This document shows positions 16,241 to 25,387 of a stretch of DNA of 64,000 nt, piece after piece (position 1 is the first letter of the stretch; the number at the start of each line of letters is the position of its first letter). Made by a program: the position numbers and the translations under genes. The DNA comes from CBDBJR01 sp965206445 (GTDB taxonomy: Bacteria > Pseudomonadota > Gammaproteobacteria > Arenicellales > Poriferihabitantaceae), in contig CBDBJR010000002.1 in the NCBI GenBank assembly GCA_965206445.1, positions 2,108,001-2,172,000 of the forward strand, read 5' to 3'. The notes under the pieces were generated by a model, which saw only the letters and a program-made list of their open reading frames with translations, searched no databases and was not told where the DNA came from.

Positions 16241-17257
16241 TCAGGAGCTCATTCTAAACCGGCCGCTGTCTTCGCTCTTGGCTAAAGAGGTCGGCGGCCA
16301 GTTTGCCAGTTTCATGCCCAGCGTCAGATTGCACTGTGCCAGGACATCTTTAATTTCCGTGAGCGACTTTTTGCCCAGGTTTGGGGTTTTCAGCAGTTCC
16401 GTCTCGGTATGCTGAACCAGATCGCCGATATAGTAGATATTTTCGGCTTTCAGACAATTGGCGGAGCGAACGGTCAGCTCCAGATCATCTACCGGTCGCA
16501 GCAACGCCGGGTCGACCTCGGGTTCTTTCTCAATCTGACTTTGCAGCGTCGATTCGGTCAAATTGACAAAAACGGCGATCTGATCGTGCAAAATCGTCGC
16601 CGCACGCCGTATCGCCGTTTCCGGGTCAATCGAGCCGTTGGACTCGATATCGATAATCAATCTATCCAGGTCGGTGCGCTGCTCCACCCGTGTGTCTTCA
16701 ACCGAATAGGCAATTTTTTTGATCGGACTGTACGAAGCATCCAGTTGAATAGCCCCGATCTCAGTCGTCTCGTCGGTATCCTGCTCGCGGCTTTCGGCGG
16801 TCTCATAACCGCGGCCGCGGCGTACGGTCAGCCGCATTTCCAATTGGGATTGCTTGGACACCGTCGCAATATGATGCGTTGGATCGACCACCTCAACGTC
16901 ATCAATAAGCTGGATATCCGCCGCAGTAATCGGGCCGGGGCCCTTTTTATTCAGCGTCAATACGGCTTCGTCGCGGGTATGCATACGCAACGCCAATGAC
17001 TTCAGGTTAAGCAGGATATCGATCACATCTTCCTGCACGCCTTCAAGCGCCGAGTATTCGTGCAGCACGCCTTCAATTCGGACATCTGTAATAGCACAGC
17101 CCGGCATGGAAGAAAGAAGAATACGCCGCAAAGCATTGCCTAAAGTATAGCCGAAGCCGCGTTCCAGCGGTTCAATGATAATTCTGGAACGATATTCGTC
17201 TATGCTTTTGGTTTCCACCAGACGGGGTCTTAAAAACTCGATGGTGGGATCCTGCAT
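16241..17257 (-). CDS. rpoA: DNA-directed RNA polymerase subunit alpha
   Basis: 338 residues. The N-terminal domain (about 1-235) that dimerises and scaffolds the beta subunits has LERGFGYTLGNALRRILLSSMPGCAIT; the C-terminal domain that contacts UP elements and activators has AENIYYIGDLVQHTE and LGKKSLTEIKDVL. ATG 17257 is preceded by GAGGAAAACAG, fixing the start; the longer upstream frame is not used. Placed between rpsD and rplQ as in other gammaproteobacteria. Confidence 0.98.
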   Translation of the reverse strand: MQDPTIEFLRPRLVETKSIDEYRSRIIIEPLERGFGYTLGNALRRILLSSMPGCAITDVRIEGVLHEYSALEGVQEDVIDILLNLKSLALRMHTRDEAVLTLNKKGPGPITAADIQLIDDVEVVDPTHHIATVSKQSQLEMRLTVRRGRGYETAESREQDTDETTEIGAIQLDASYSPIKKIAYSVEDTRVEQRTDLDRLIIDIESNGSIDPETAIRRAATILHDQIAVFVNLTESTLQSQIEKEPEVDPALLRPVDDLELTVRSANCLKAENIYYIGDLVQHTETELLKTPNLGKKSLTEIKDVLAQCNLTLGMKLANWPPTSLAKSEDSGRFRMSS

Positions 17258-17430
17258 CTGTTTTCCTCGAACACAATTGTAATGAAAGGAGCACGGCATC
17301 AACCGCGCTCCGCGACCAAGCATATCTGCTTATCAGGGCACAACGCACCGGCTTGGGTGCAGTTCGGCCACCAACGTCGGCCGTAGCGTATAAACCCGCC
17401 CGGCTTGCTTCGCCGGATTATTTCGCCAGC

Positions 17431-18054
17431 TTACTTCGAATACAGCGCGACGACCAATGATTCATTGATATCGGGCGACAAATCGACTCTTTCCGGCAGC
17501 GACTTGAAGCGGCCTTTGATCGCTTTCACATCAACCTCGACCCATGGCGCAAAACCGATCTGTTCGGCAATTTCGAGCGCAGATAGCACACGCAACTGCT
17601 GTTTACTCTTGTCGGCAATCTCAATCTCATCGCCCGGCTGTACCTGGTAAGAGGGGATATTGACTTTGACGCCATTTACGACCACCGCCTTGTGGCTGAC
17701 CAGTTGTCTGCATTCGGCCCGCGTGACGCCAAAACCAAGCCGATAAACGACATTATCCAAACGGCTTTCAAGCAATTGCAGCAGGTTCAAACCGGTCGAC
17801 CCGGTAATCCGGGCGGACTTTTTATAGTAGTTGTGAAACTGCTTCTCCAGAATGCCATATATCCTTCTGAGCTTTTGCTTCTCGCGCAGCTGTGTGCCGT
17901 ACACTGTCGTGCGCGGACGGCGCCCGCCCGTCTTGATTCCGGGTGGGCGATCAAATTTGCACTTTGCATCAATCGAGCTCACCGGGCTCTTCAAAAACAG
18001 GTCGGTCGCTTCGCGACGAGCCAGTTTACAAGTAGGACCGATATACCTTGCCAT
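17431..18054 (-). CDS. rpsD: 30S ribosomal protein S4
   Basis: 207 residues. S4 nucleates 16S assembly and, in E. coli, represses the alpha operon by binding a leader pseudoknot upstream of rpsM. The start MARYIGPTCKLARREATDLFL and the S4 domain RLDNVVYRLGFGVTRAECRQLVSH are intact. The cysteine-rich zinc motif of some S4 proteins is absent. A 173-bp gap separates it from rpoA. Confidence 0.98.
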   Translation of the reverse strand: MARYIGPTCKLARREATDLFLKSPVSSIDAKCKFDRPPGIKTGGRRPRTTVYGTQLREKQKLRRIYGILEKQFHNYYKKSARITGSTGLNLLQLLESRLDNVVYRLGFGVTRAECRQLVSHKAVVVNGVKVNIPSYQVQPGDEIEIADKSKQQLRVLSALEIAEQIGFAPWVEVDVKAIKGRFKSLPERVDLSPDINESLVVALYSK

Positions 18055-18093
18055 GATTATTTATCTGCTGTTATCCGCACGCGTCTGCGACCG

Positions 18094-18483
18094 CTATACC
18101 CGGCGGCGCTTGGGGGGCCGACAGCCGTTGTGCGGAATCGGGGTAATGTCGGCAATCGCACGTATCTCAAAACCCAGCGCGTTGAGCGAGCGGACGGCGG
18201 ATTCGCGACCGGAACCGGGACCCTTGATTTTGACTTCCAACTGCTTGACCCCCATTTCCTGCGCCTTTTGGCCGCACTCCTGAGCCGCTATCTGGGCCGC
18301 AAACGGCGCACTTTTTCGTGCCCCCTTGAAGCCTGAATTCCCCGCCGAAGCCCAGCACAGGGTATTGCCATGTCGATCGGATATCGTCACGATGGTGTTG
18401 TTGAAAGTCGCATAGATATGCGCGATACCTTCGGTTACGTTTTTTTTGATTTTGGCTTTCGCCTTGCTCGTGCCTTTGGCCAT
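18094..18483 (-). CDS. rpsK: 30S ribosomal protein S11
   Basis: 129 residues. S11 forms part of the platform contacting the mRNA exit region. The segment HIYATFNNTIVTISDRHGN and the basic C-terminus PHNGCRPPKRRRV match the family. Second gene of the alpha operon, 13 bp after rpsM. Confidence 0.98.
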   Translation of the reverse strand: MAKGTSKAKAKIKKNVTEGIAHIYATFNNTIVTISDRHGNTLCWASAGNSGFKGARKSAPFAAQIAAQECGQKAQEMGVKQLEVKIKGPGSGRESAVRSLNALGFEIRAIADITPIPHNGCRPPKRRRV

Positions 18484-18496
18484 CTACTTCAAACCT

Positions 18497-18853
18497 CTAT
18501 TTTTTGACCGCACGGCGCGGCCCTTTACGGGTGCGCGCGTTGGTTTTGGTCCGTTGACCGTTAACCGGGAGTCCGCGCCGATGTCGCAGACCTCGATAAC
18601 AGCCGAGATCCATCAAGCGTTTGATGTTGAGTGCGGTTTCCCGTCTGAGATCGCCTTCGATCCGATATTTGGCGGTTTCGGCCCTGAGTGCTTCGGCCTG
18701 CTGCGGGCTTAAGCTCTGGACTTTGGTTGTGCCCGGAATCCCGGTAACAGCACAAATTTTCCGCGCTATCGAGCGGCCAATACCGTATATAGCGGTCAAA
18801 CCGATTTCGATATGTTGGTGATTGGGGAGATTGATCCCCGCTATTCGAGCCAC
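18497..18853 (-). CDS. rpsM: 30S ribosomal protein S13
   Basis: 118 residues, in the small-subunit head near the P-site tRNA. Features MARIAGINLPNHQHIEIGLT, the helix-two-turn-helix GIGRSIARKIC, the RGLRHRRGLPVNGQRTKTNAR block and a lysine-rich tail (VKK). First gene of the alpha operon; a promoter-like element lies 58 bp upstream. Confidence 0.98.
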   Translation of the reverse strand: MARIAGINLPNHQHIEIGLTAIYGIGRSIARKICAVTGIPGTTKVQSLSPQQAEALRAETAKYRIEGDLRRETALNIKRLMDLGCYRGLRHRRGLPVNGQRTKTNARTRKGPRRAVKK

Positions 18854-18910
18854 GTACTCGCCTCTGCCTCTGTTTGGATAGTATTCTGGTCAGAATTTTG
18901 ACAGCCGAAT

Positions 18911-18939
18911 ATGTTATCAGCCATTCGCCTTATGCGCAA
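18911..18939 (-). promoter_or_regulatory. Probable sigma70 promoter of the alpha operon (rpsM)
   Basis: On the minus strand TTGCGC (18939-18934), a 17-bp spacer, and TAACAT (18916-18911) with an extended -10 TGA just before it. It lies between rpmJ and rpsM, where the alpha operon promoter is found in E. coli. The leader of about 50 nt could hold an S4-binding structure, though I did not resolve one. Confidence 0.55.
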
Positions 18940-18962
18940 CCCGGTTTTCGCCCAATCTGCGC

Positions 18963-19076
18963 TCAACCTTGTCTTTGCTTATGACGCGGGTCGGTGCAAA
19001 TTACCCGGACGACTCGATTACGCCGGATAATTTTGCAGTTTCTACAGATTTTTTTAACGGATGCTCTGACTTTCAT
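18963..19076 (-). CDS. rpmJ: 50S ribosomal protein L36
   Basis: 37 residues, read directly from the minus strand: starts MKVRASVKKICRNCK and ends DPRHKQRQG. Three cysteines and the histidine of the C-x2-C...C...H zinc ribbon are present, so this is the zinc-binding (C+) form. It lies between secY and rpsM, the usual place at the end of the spc operon. Confidence 0.96.
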   Translation of the reverse strand: MKVRASVKKICRNCKIIRRNRVVRVICTDPRHKQRQG

Positions 19077-19136
19077 GTTTGCTCTTTGGTTTTGGCGGTG
19101 CTACTGCCCGATCGGGCCCGAGGTCAATCACCATCG

Positions 19137-20474
19137 TTAGCGCAACCCGGAGACGCCAACCAGCGGGGATTTTTTCAAAATACTTTCATACTGCCTTGAC
19201 ATCAAATGCGATTGCACCTGTGCAATCAAATCCATCGTGACCACTACAATGATCAACAACGAGGTGCCGCCAAAGTAAAACGGGACACTGTATTGTACGA
19301 TCAAAAACTCGGGAATCAAACAGACAAAGGTAATATAGATGGCACCGACCAGCGTCAATTTAGACACCACACTGTCGATATACCTGGCGCTTTGCGCACC
19401 GGGCCTGATGCCGGGGATAAACGCGCCCGATTTTTTCAGGTTGTCGGCAATTTCGGTCGGATTGAACACCATTGCGGTATAGAAAAAGCAGAAAAAGACA
19501 ATCATGCTGCCGTATATCAGGGTATAAACAACCTCCCCCGGCTGCAGGGTGGTCGCCATATCGCGCAGCCAGCCCATTCCTTCCGCCTGACCAAACCAAC
19601 TGCCGATGCTGGCGGGAAACAACACCAGGCTGGAGGCAAATATTGGCGGAATCACACCGGCCATATTCAATTTCAACGGCAGGTGGCTGCTTTGACCGGC
19701 CAGCATTTTTCGCCCCTGCTGGCGCTTGGCATAATTGACCGTGATGCGGCGCTGACCACGCTCGACAAATACGACAAAATACGTGATCGCCAAAGCAATG
19801 CTAAACAATAGCAGCACGCCAAGCGGGGTAAACGCGCCGGTGCGGGCCAGTTCCAGTGTCCCGGCTACCGCAGACGGCAGCCCGGCGACAATCGAACCGA
19901 AAATAATCAGCGATATGCCGTTGCCAATCCCGCGTTCGGTAATCTGCTCTCCCAGCCAGATCAGAAACATCGTGCCCGAGACCAGCGTCGCGGCCGTCAC
20001 GATTTTGAAGCCGAGGCCGGGAATCAAAATCACCGGCGCCCCGTTCACCTGCTGGCTTTCGATCGCGACCGCAATGCCAAAACCCTGAAACATCGCCAGG
20101 GCAACCGCGCCGTAGCGGGTATATTGGGTAATCTTACGGCGACCGGACTCGCCTTCTTTTTTCAACTGTTCCAGCGTCGGCACCACCGACGTCATTAACT
20201 GAATAATAATCGAGGATGAAATATAGGGCATGACGCCAAGCGCAAATATCGACAAGCGGCTCAGCGCGCCGCCGGAAAACATATTGAACACGTCCACAAT
20301 GGAACCGCGTGTCTGGGCAAACAACGAGGCCAGCGCGTTCGGGTCCACCCCCGGAACCGGGATGTGAGTGCCAATGCGAAACACCACGAACGCGCCGAGT
20401 ACGAACAAAATACGCTGCTTGAGCTCCGAAAGATTGCCCAAAGAAGCCGGTTTGTGTGCGAAGCCCTTTACCAT
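19137..20474 (-). CDS. secY: Protein translocase subunit SecY
   Basis: 445 residues with ten hydrophobic spans forming the SecYEG channel. Signatures are GTHIPVPGVDPNAL near residue 37, FNMFSGGALSRLSIFALGVMPYI around 63-85 (plug and second helix), and the cytosolic loop ERGQRRITVNYAKRQQGRK near 240. It is the penultimate gene of the spc operon, after rplO. The partner secE is at 46388 and secG is not in the window. Confidence 0.98.
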   Translation of the reverse strand: MVKGFAHKPASLGNLSELKQRILFVLGAFVVFRIGTHIPVPGVDPNALASLFAQTRGSIVDVFNMFSGGALSRLSIFALGVMPYISSSIIIQLMTSVVPTLEQLKKEGESGRRKITQYTRYGAVALAMFQGFGIAVAIESQQVNGAPVILIPGLGFKIVTAATLVSGTMFLIWLGEQITERGIGNGISLIIFGSIVAGLPSAVAGTLELARTGAFTPLGVLLLFSIALAITYFVVFVERGQRRITVNYAKRQQGRKMLAGQSSHLPLKLNMAGVIPPIFASSLVLFPASIGSWFGQAEGMGWLRDMATTLQPGEVVYTLIYGSMIVFFCFFYTAMVFNPTEIADNLKKSGAFIPGIRPGAQSARYIDSVVSKLTLVGAIYITFVCLIPEFLIVQYSVPFYFGGTSLLIIVVVTMDLIAQVQSHLMSRQYESILKKSPLVGVSGLR

Positions 20475-20500
20475 GAATCAATTCACCTCAGGTTGAAAGA

Positions 20501-20935
20501 TCACGTTTCTACGCTGCCGCCGGCCTGTTCAATGGCGGCGCGCGCGCGCGCCGTAGCGCCAATGCCGCGCAATGTGAAGGCGCGGTCGACGCTGCCGGCC
20601 AAAATGATTTTCGCCCGATTGACGTGCAGCCCAATCACACGCGCTTTTTGCAGCGCTTGAATATCGACCACATCACCCTCAACCCGGGCCAGCTCGTGCA
20701 GTCGAATTTCTGCGGCATGCCGGTTGACCCGGCTGCTGAAACCGCGTTTGGGCAGGCGCTTCTGCAGCGGCATCTGCCCGCCTTCAAAGCCGACCTTGTG
20801 GTAGCCGCCGGAGCGCGATTTCTGGCCTTTGGTCCCGCGGCCGGCGGTTTTGCCCTGCCCCGACCCGATGCCGCGGCCGCTGCGCTTGGCGGCAAACCTG
20901 GCCCCGGCCCCCGGCTTAATCGTATTGAGTCTCAT
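20501..20935 (-). CDS. rplO: 50S ribosomal protein L15
   Basis: 144 residues. The N-terminus is the typical glycine/arginine-rich tail that threads into 23S rRNA (RGIGSGQGKTAGRGTKGQKSR), followed by GFEGGQMPLQKRLPKRGF. Late assembly protein; 26 bp before secY. Confidence 0.98.
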   Translation of the reverse strand: MRLNTIKPGAGARFAAKRSGRGIGSGQGKTAGRGTKGQKSRSGGYHKVGFEGGQMPLQKRLPKRGFSSRVNRHAAEIRLHELARVEGDVVDIQALQKARVIGLHVNRAKIILAGSVDRAFTLRGIGATARARAAIEQAGGSVET

Positions 20936-20966
20936 AGTGGCGCGCTTAACGGTTTAAATAAGGATG

Positions 20967-21161
20967 CTACGATGCGCATTCAACGCATTTCAGCATGTAG
21001 CTGACTTTGTTGATCATACCGCGATTCTCCGGCGTGTCCAGCACTTTCACAGTCTGGTGCAAACGCCGAATACCCAGGCCGCGGACACAGGCCTGATGCC
21101 GCTTCAAACGGCCGCACATACTGCGAATCAGCGTCACTTCGAGTTTCTTTGGTTCGAGCAT
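20967..21161 (-). CDS. rpmD: 50S ribosomal protein L30
   Basis: 64 residues with the L30 pattern VTLIRSMCGRLKRHQACVRGLGIRRLHQTV. The C-terminal part (about ten residues after INKVSYMLK) is slightly longer than in E. coli L30 (59). Located between rpsE and rplO as usual. Confidence 0.95.
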   Translation of the reverse strand: MLEPKKLEVTLIRSMCGRLKRHQACVRGLGIRRLHQTVKVLDTPENRGMINKVSYMLKCVECAS

Positions 21162-21259
21162 TAAGACTATCCTGTTGCGTTAGTGTGCGGTTTCTTCAAT
21201 CGCCCTGAGGTCGGTTTTGCGCCGTCCAATCCTGTCGATCTGCCGTCGGTCGACCGAAT

Positions 21260-21781
21260 TCAGCGCAGACTGTGCACCTCTTTATTGCGTTTCGAGGCCA
21301 CATAGGATGCGCTTTGCATGCCTTTCAATGCGGCCAGCGTGGCGCGGGCAACATTAACCGGATTGGTCGTGCCAATCACCTTGGCGAGCACATTGTGCAC
21401 GCCCAGCACCTCGAATATAGCCCGCATGGTGCCACCGGCGATGATGCCGGTGCCTTCCGAAGCCGGCCTCAACATGACTCTCGCCGCGCCGTGCCGGCCG
21501 ATCATCGGATATTGCAGCGTAGTGCCTTTGAGCTGAACATGAAACATATTTCGGCGCGCGTCATCCATGGCTTTTTGCACCGCAACCGGCACTTCGCGCG
21601 CCTTGCCCCGGCCAATGCCAACCCGACCTTGGCCGTCACCGACGACCGTCAGAGCAGAGAAACTGAAAGTTCGCCCGCCCTTCATGACCTTGGAAACACG
21701 GCGAACATTGATTAATTGTTCCTGATAATTGTCTTTTCGAGCGCCGTCTCTTTCTCTCGCCCTGTCTTTACTAGTCGCCAT
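21260..21781 (-). CDS. rpsE: 30S ribosomal protein S5
   Basis: 173 residues. S5 lines the mRNA entry side and affects decoding accuracy. It has the N-terminal double-stranded RNA-binding domain (INVRRVSKVMKGGRTFSFSALTVVGDGQGRVG) and the C-terminal GTGIIAGGTMRAIFEVLGVHNVLAK block. The N-terminal leader (MATSKDRARERDGARKDNY) is more charged than in E. coli. Confidence 0.98.
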   Translation of the reverse strand: MATSKDRARERDGARKDNYQEQLINVRRVSKVMKGGRTFSFSALTVVGDGQGRVGIGRGKAREVPVAVQKAMDDARRNMFHVQLKGTTLQYPMIGRHGAARVMLRPASEGTGIIAGGTMRAIFEVLGVHNVLAKVIGTTNPVNVARATLAALKGMQSASYVASKRNKEVHSLR

Positions 21782-21805
21782 TCAGTAATCCGCCTGCATG
21801 CTCGA

Positions 21806-22162
21806 TTAAAATTTCAGTCCGTGCTCGCGCGCCGAATCGGCAAATGCTTTGACACGGCCATGGTAACGGAACCCCGAGCGATCGAAAGCCACCCGCTCTA
21901 TCTCGGCAGCCTTGGCGCGCTCGGCCAGCAATTTACCCACTGCGACCGCAGCCGCACAATTGCCGCCATTCGCAAGCTGGCTGGTTTTTTTCGCCTCCAA
22001 TGTGGAGGCATGCGCCAGAACTTTTTCACCCGCCGGATCAAAAATCTGCGCGTAAAAATGCCGCGGTGTCCGGTGCACGGACAGGCGCACCGCATTGAGT
22101 CGCGCGATCTTGCTGCGCGACTTTCTGGCTCTTTTCAACCGTGATACTTTTTTATTTTTCAT
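21806..22162 (-). CDS. rplR: 50S ribosomal protein L18
   Basis: 117 residues, binds 5S rRNA together with L5. RLSVHRTPRHFYAQIFD and FDRSGFRYHGRVKAFADSARE are family blocks. I chose the ATG at 22162 (MKNKKVSRLKRARK); four additional upstream residues are possible. Confidence 0.97.
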   Translation of the reverse strand: MKNKKVSRLKRARKSRSKIARLNAVRLSVHRTPRHFYAQIFDPAGEKVLAHASTLEAKKTSQLANGGNCAAAVAVGKLLAERAKAAEIERVAFDRSGFRYHGRVKAFADSAREHGLKF

Positions 22163-22177
22163 GTCCGAGTACAAAAC

Positions 22178-22723
22178 TTATTTTTTCTTGGCCTGCTTGC
22201 GCATGACATATTCATCCGCATACCGGATGCCTTTACCCTTATACGGCTCCGGCGGACGGTATGCGCGTATTTCCGCCGCCACCTGCCCCAACTGCTGCTT
22301 ATTCGCCGACCGCAGTACAATACTGGTCTGAGTCGGTGTTTCGGCGCTGACCCCGGCGGGCAAATGATACTCAACCGGGTGGGAAAACCCCAGGCTCAAA
22401 CTCAACTTATCACCTTGCGCTTGAGCGCGATAGCCGACGCCGATAATAGTCAGATGTTTCTCAAACCCCTTGCTGACACCGCCAATCAGGTTATTGATCA
22501 CGGCGCGCGTGGTGCCCAGCATCGATCGCGTATGCTTGCTCGCGCTATCCCGGTCGCCGACAAGCCGCACCGACAGCAGCCCGTCTTCTTGCACCAGCTC
22601 GATTTCAGGAATCAAGGCAAAGCCCAGTGCGCCTTTAGGCCCTTTGACAGAGATATCCTGCGGCGTGATTTTGATTTCCACACCGGACGGTATCGCAATC
22701 GGCGCTCTGGCAATTCTCGACAT
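22178..22723 (-). CDS. rplF: 50S ribosomal protein L6
   Basis: 181 residues with the duplicated L6 fold. Start MSRIARAPIAIPSGVEIKI and the C-terminal signature EIRAYRPPEPYKGKGIRYADE. It sits near the sarcin-ricin loop and the GTPase factor site. A KKK tail ends the protein 15 bp before rplR. Confidence 0.98.
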   Translation of the reverse strand: MSRIARAPIAIPSGVEIKITPQDISVKGPKGALGFALIPEIELVQEDGLLSVRLVGDRDSASKHTRSMLGTTRAVINNLIGGVSKGFEKHLTIIGVGYRAQAQGDKLSLSLGFSHPVEYHLPAGVSAETPTQTSIVLRSANKQQLGQVAAEIRAYRPPEPYKGKGIRYADEYVMRKQAKKK

Positions 22724-22772
22724 GTGCTGACTCTATTGAATACTGTATTGACAATGCAAACCGTTCGGCAAC

Positions 22773-23168
22773 TCAAAACACCGTGCACAGCACTTCACCA
22801 CCCACACCCTGTTCATGCGCCGACTTGCCGGTCATGATGCCTTTTGATGTGGATACCAAAGCCACGCCGAGTCCGCCTCTGACCGAGGGCAGTTTGTCCA
22901 CTCCGGTATACACGCGCCGGCCCGGGGTGCTGATGCGCGTGATTTCTTCAATCACCGCATTGCCCTGAAAATACTTGAGCGTTATGTTCAAACTTTTCTG
23001 CACGCCTTCGCCCGCAACCGTGCAATCCAGAATATACCCTTCCGCTTTCAATACCTCGGCAATCGCGTATTTGATGCGAGAAGCCGGCATTTCCAGATGG
23101 GTTTTTTTCGCTTGCAGACCGTTGCGCATCCGCGTCAACATATCGGCAATTGGATCGGACATACTCAT
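22773..23168 (-). CDS. rpsH: 30S ribosomal protein S8
   Basis: 131 residues. S8 binds 16S helix 21 and, in E. coli, represses the spc operon by binding a similar site near rplE. MSDPIADMLTRMRNG and the C-terminal STSKGIMTGKSAHEQGVGGEVLC match. GGAG lies 10 nt before ATG 23168; an ATG two codons later is also possible. Confidence 0.98.
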   Translation of the reverse strand: MSMSDPIADMLTRMRNGLQAKKTHLEMPASRIKYAIAEVLKAEGYILDCTVAGEGVQKSLNITLKYFQGNAVIEEITRISTPGRRVYTGVDKLPSVRGGLGVALVSTSKGIMTGKSAHEQGVGGEVLCTVF

Positions 23169-23235
23169 GAATATAATTCTCCGCTGTTTGGCTAACGATT
23201 CGGGCTAATGATTCGGATTGATCACGTTTGTCGGC

Positions 23236-23541
23236 TTACCAGCTCGATTTCACGACGCCCGGCGCTTCACCGCGCATAATCACTTCTCTGAGCTTATTAC
23301 GGCACAGCCCAAACTTACGATAATACCCGCGCGGTCGGCCGGTCAGATTACATCGATTGCGGCGCCGCACTTTACTCGAATCACGTGGCAGCTTTTGCAG
23401 CTCCACCATAGCCTGCCATTGCTCATCTGCGCTGCTTTTCGCGCTGACAATAATTTTCGACAGCTCGGCGCGCCGACTCGCGTGTTCGGCCACCAAATGG
23501 ATGCGGCGAGCTTCACGCGCAATGATCGATTTCTTTGCCAT
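23236..23541 (-). CDS. rpsN: 30S ribosomal protein S14
   Basis: 101 residues: the long, zinc-free form, as the two CxxC pairs are absent. The RNA-binding block RNRCNLTGRPRGYYRKFGLCRNKLRE is intact. It lies 8 bp after rplE. Confidence 0.98.
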   Translation of the reverse strand: MAKKSIIAREARRIHLVAEHASRRAELSKIIVSAKSSADEQWQAMVELQKLPRDSSKVRRRNRCNLTGRPRGYYRKFGLCRNKLREVIMRGEAPGVVKSSW

Positions 23542-23548
23542 AATAGCG

Positions 23549-24088
23549 TCAACTCTTCAACGGAAAGTGAAAGGCGCGCAACAGCGCCATCGCCTGCTCG
23601 TCGTTTTTTGCGGAAGTCGTGATGCAGACATCGAGCCCGCGCAGGGCGTCGATCGCGTCATAGTCAATTTCCGGGAAAACGGTTTGCTCCTTAATACCGA
23701 ATGCGTAGTTTCCGCAGCCGTCAAAAGATTTTCCGGACAAGCCGCGAAAATCCCGGATGCGCGGAATCGCTATATTGATCAGGCGGTCGAGAAACTCATA
23801 CATCCGATCCCGGCGCAGCGTAACTTTGGCGCCGATCGGCCAGCCTTCGCGGATTTTGAACGCCGCCTCCGAGCGTCTCACTTTTGTGATCACCGGTTTC
23901 TGGCCGCTGATTTTTTCCAAATCTGCCGTGGCATGTTGCAAAACATTTTTATTGGCCACCGCTTCACCGAGCCCCATGTTCAGCGTGATTTTGCGAATCG
24001 CCGGTACTTGCATACGGCTTTTCAAGCCAAGCTGCTGTTGCAGTTTGGGTGCGGCTTCGGATAGATAAAATTCATGTAATCTGGACAT
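23549..24088 (-). CDS. rplE: 50S ribosomal protein L5
   Basis: 179 residues, part of the 5S rRNA complex with L18. Recognised by VPAIRKITLNMGLGEAV, GQKPVITKVRRSEAAFKIREG and IPRIRDFRGLSGKSFDG. A 65-bp gap separates it from rplX. Confidence 0.98.
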   Translation of the reverse strand: MSRLHEFYLSEAAPKLQQQLGLKSRMQVPAIRKITLNMGLGEAVANKNVLQHATADLEKISGQKPVITKVRRSEAAFKIREGWPIGAKVTLRRDRMYEFLDRLINIAIPRIRDFRGLSGKSFDGCGNYAFGIKEQTVFPEIDYDAIDALRGLDVCITTSAKNDEQAMALLRAFHFPLKS

Positions 24089-24152
24089 TGCGCTGTGCTT
24101 GTCTTGCTATGCGTCAATCTGCCGTCGGCCTCGCCAACCGCAGAACTTCAGC

Positions 24153-24473
24153 CTAGGTCAGATCGACCACCTCCTGATTGGATTTAAAGTACCGCACCTT
24201 GCGACCGTCTTCGAGGGTTTTAAAGCCGACCCGTTCACCCTTTTGGGTAGCCGGGTTGTACAGCGCCAGATTTGACGCATGGATCGCCGCCTCTTTATCG
24301 ATAATGCCGCCGGACTCACCCTTATTCGGATTGCCGCGCACATGTTTTTTCACCAGATTGACGTTATCAACCAACACACGGTCGTTTTCCAGGATTTTCA
24401 GGACATTGCCACGCTTGCCCTTGTCACGCCCGGCGATCACGATCACCTCGTCATCTTTTTTGATTCTGTGCAT
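24153..24473 (-). CDS. rplX: 50S ribosomal protein L24
   Basis: 106 residues with the KOW motif VIVIAGRDKGKRGNVLKI at about 10-27, followed by VNLVKKHVRGNPNKGE. An early-assembly protein near the exit tunnel. Confidence 0.98.
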   Translation of the reverse strand: MHRIKKDDEVIVIAGRDKGKRGNVLKILENDRVLVDNVNLVKKHVRGNPNKGESGGIIDKEAAIHASNLALYNPATQKGERVGFKTLEDGRKVRYFKSNQEVVDLT

Positions 24474-24529
24474 CGTTACTCTGTTTGAGTTCAGCGGTTA
24501 TGCTGTTTTTCGATCACGGGCGCACCCGC

Positions 24530-24898
24530 TTACAATACTTCCGGCGCCAGCGAAACAATGCGCATGAATTTCTCCGAGCGCAACTCGCGGGTTACCGGGC
24601 CAAATATGCGCGTGCCGATTGGCTGCCGGCTGGCATTCAACAAAACCGCCGAATTCCGGTCGAACCGAATCAACGAGCCGTCCGGGCGACGCACGCCGCT
24701 TCGGGTACGCACAATCAACGCGTCATATACATCGCCTTTCTTGATCCGGCTGTTGGGCAGCGCTTCTTTGACGGTAACCTTGATAATATCCCCTATACCG
24801 GCGCTGCGACGCTTGGAGCCGCCGAGTATCTTGATGCACATAACCCGCTTGGCGCCGCTATTATCGGCCACCGAAAGCATGGATTGCATTTGAATCAT
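24530..24898 (-). CDS. rplN: 50S ribosomal protein L14
   Basis: 122 residues. MIQMQSMLSVADNSGAKRVMCIKILGG at the start and the L14 signature region VYDALIVRTRSGVRRPDGS are intact. In E. coli rplN opens the spc operon; here it follows rpsQ by only 10 bp, so it may simply be read from the S10 promoter. Confidence 0.98.
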   Translation of the reverse strand: MIQMQSMLSVADNSGAKRVMCIKILGGSKRRSAGIGDIIKVTVKEALPNSRIKKGDVYDALIVRTRSGVRRPDGSLIRFDRNSAVLLNASRQPIGTRIFGPVTRELRSEKFMRIVSLAPEVL

Positions 24899-24908
24899 CT
24901 TGTCGTTC

Positions 24909-25193
24909 CTAGATCACTTTGCTAATGACTTCGACCAGCCGCCAGCATTTTAATTTTGACAGCGGTCGACAGGACGCAATCGCCACGGTGTCGCCGACAG
25001 TACATTCATTTTCCGCATCATGCGCATGCAGCCTGGTTGATCGGCGAATGTATTTTTTATACAGCGGGTGCATGATTTTCCGCTCGACCAGGACCGTGAT
25101 CGTTTTGTCCATAGCCGCACTGACCACCTTGCCCTGTACCGATCGCACCCGGGCTACCTGACCTTCAGGCCGTTGTATGTTATGTGCACTCAT
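24909..25193 (-). CDS. rpsQ: 30S ribosomal protein S17
   Basis: 94 residues with GKVVSAAMDKTITVLVERKIMHPLYKKYIRR, the S17 oligonucleotide-binding fold. An N-terminal extension of roughly ten residues precedes the core. Its start overlaps the rpmC stop by four bases (ATGA). Confidence 0.97.
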   Translation of the reverse strand: MSAHNIQRPEGQVARVRSVQGKVVSAAMDKTITVLVERKIMHPLYKKYIRRSTRLHAHDAENECTVGDTVAIASCRPLSKLKCWRLVEVISKVI

Positions 25194-25387
25194 TCAGTAA
25201 TCCGAATTTTTTCCGTCAAAACCGTTTTAATCCGAGCAATATCTTTGCGAACGGCGCCAAAGCGCGACGGGTCGGCCAGTTGTCCCGCGCCGCGCCGCAT
25301 GCGCAAACTGAACTGCTCCTTACGCAGGCCAATCAATTCCTGACCGAGCTCTTCGACCGTCTTCTGCCTGAGTTCCGCTGCTTTCAT
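25190..25387 (-). CDS. rpmC: 50S ribosomal protein L29
   Basis: 65 residues of coiled-coil character: MKAAELRQKTVEELGQELI then LRKEQFSLRMRRGAGQL and DIARIKTVLTE. It forms the docking site for SRP and trigger factor with L23. ATG 25387 overlaps the rplP stop by one base (TGATG). Confidence 0.97.
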   Translation of the reverse strand: MKAAELRQKTVEELGQELIGLRKEQFSLRMRRGAGQLADPSRFGAVRKDIARIKTVLTEKIRITE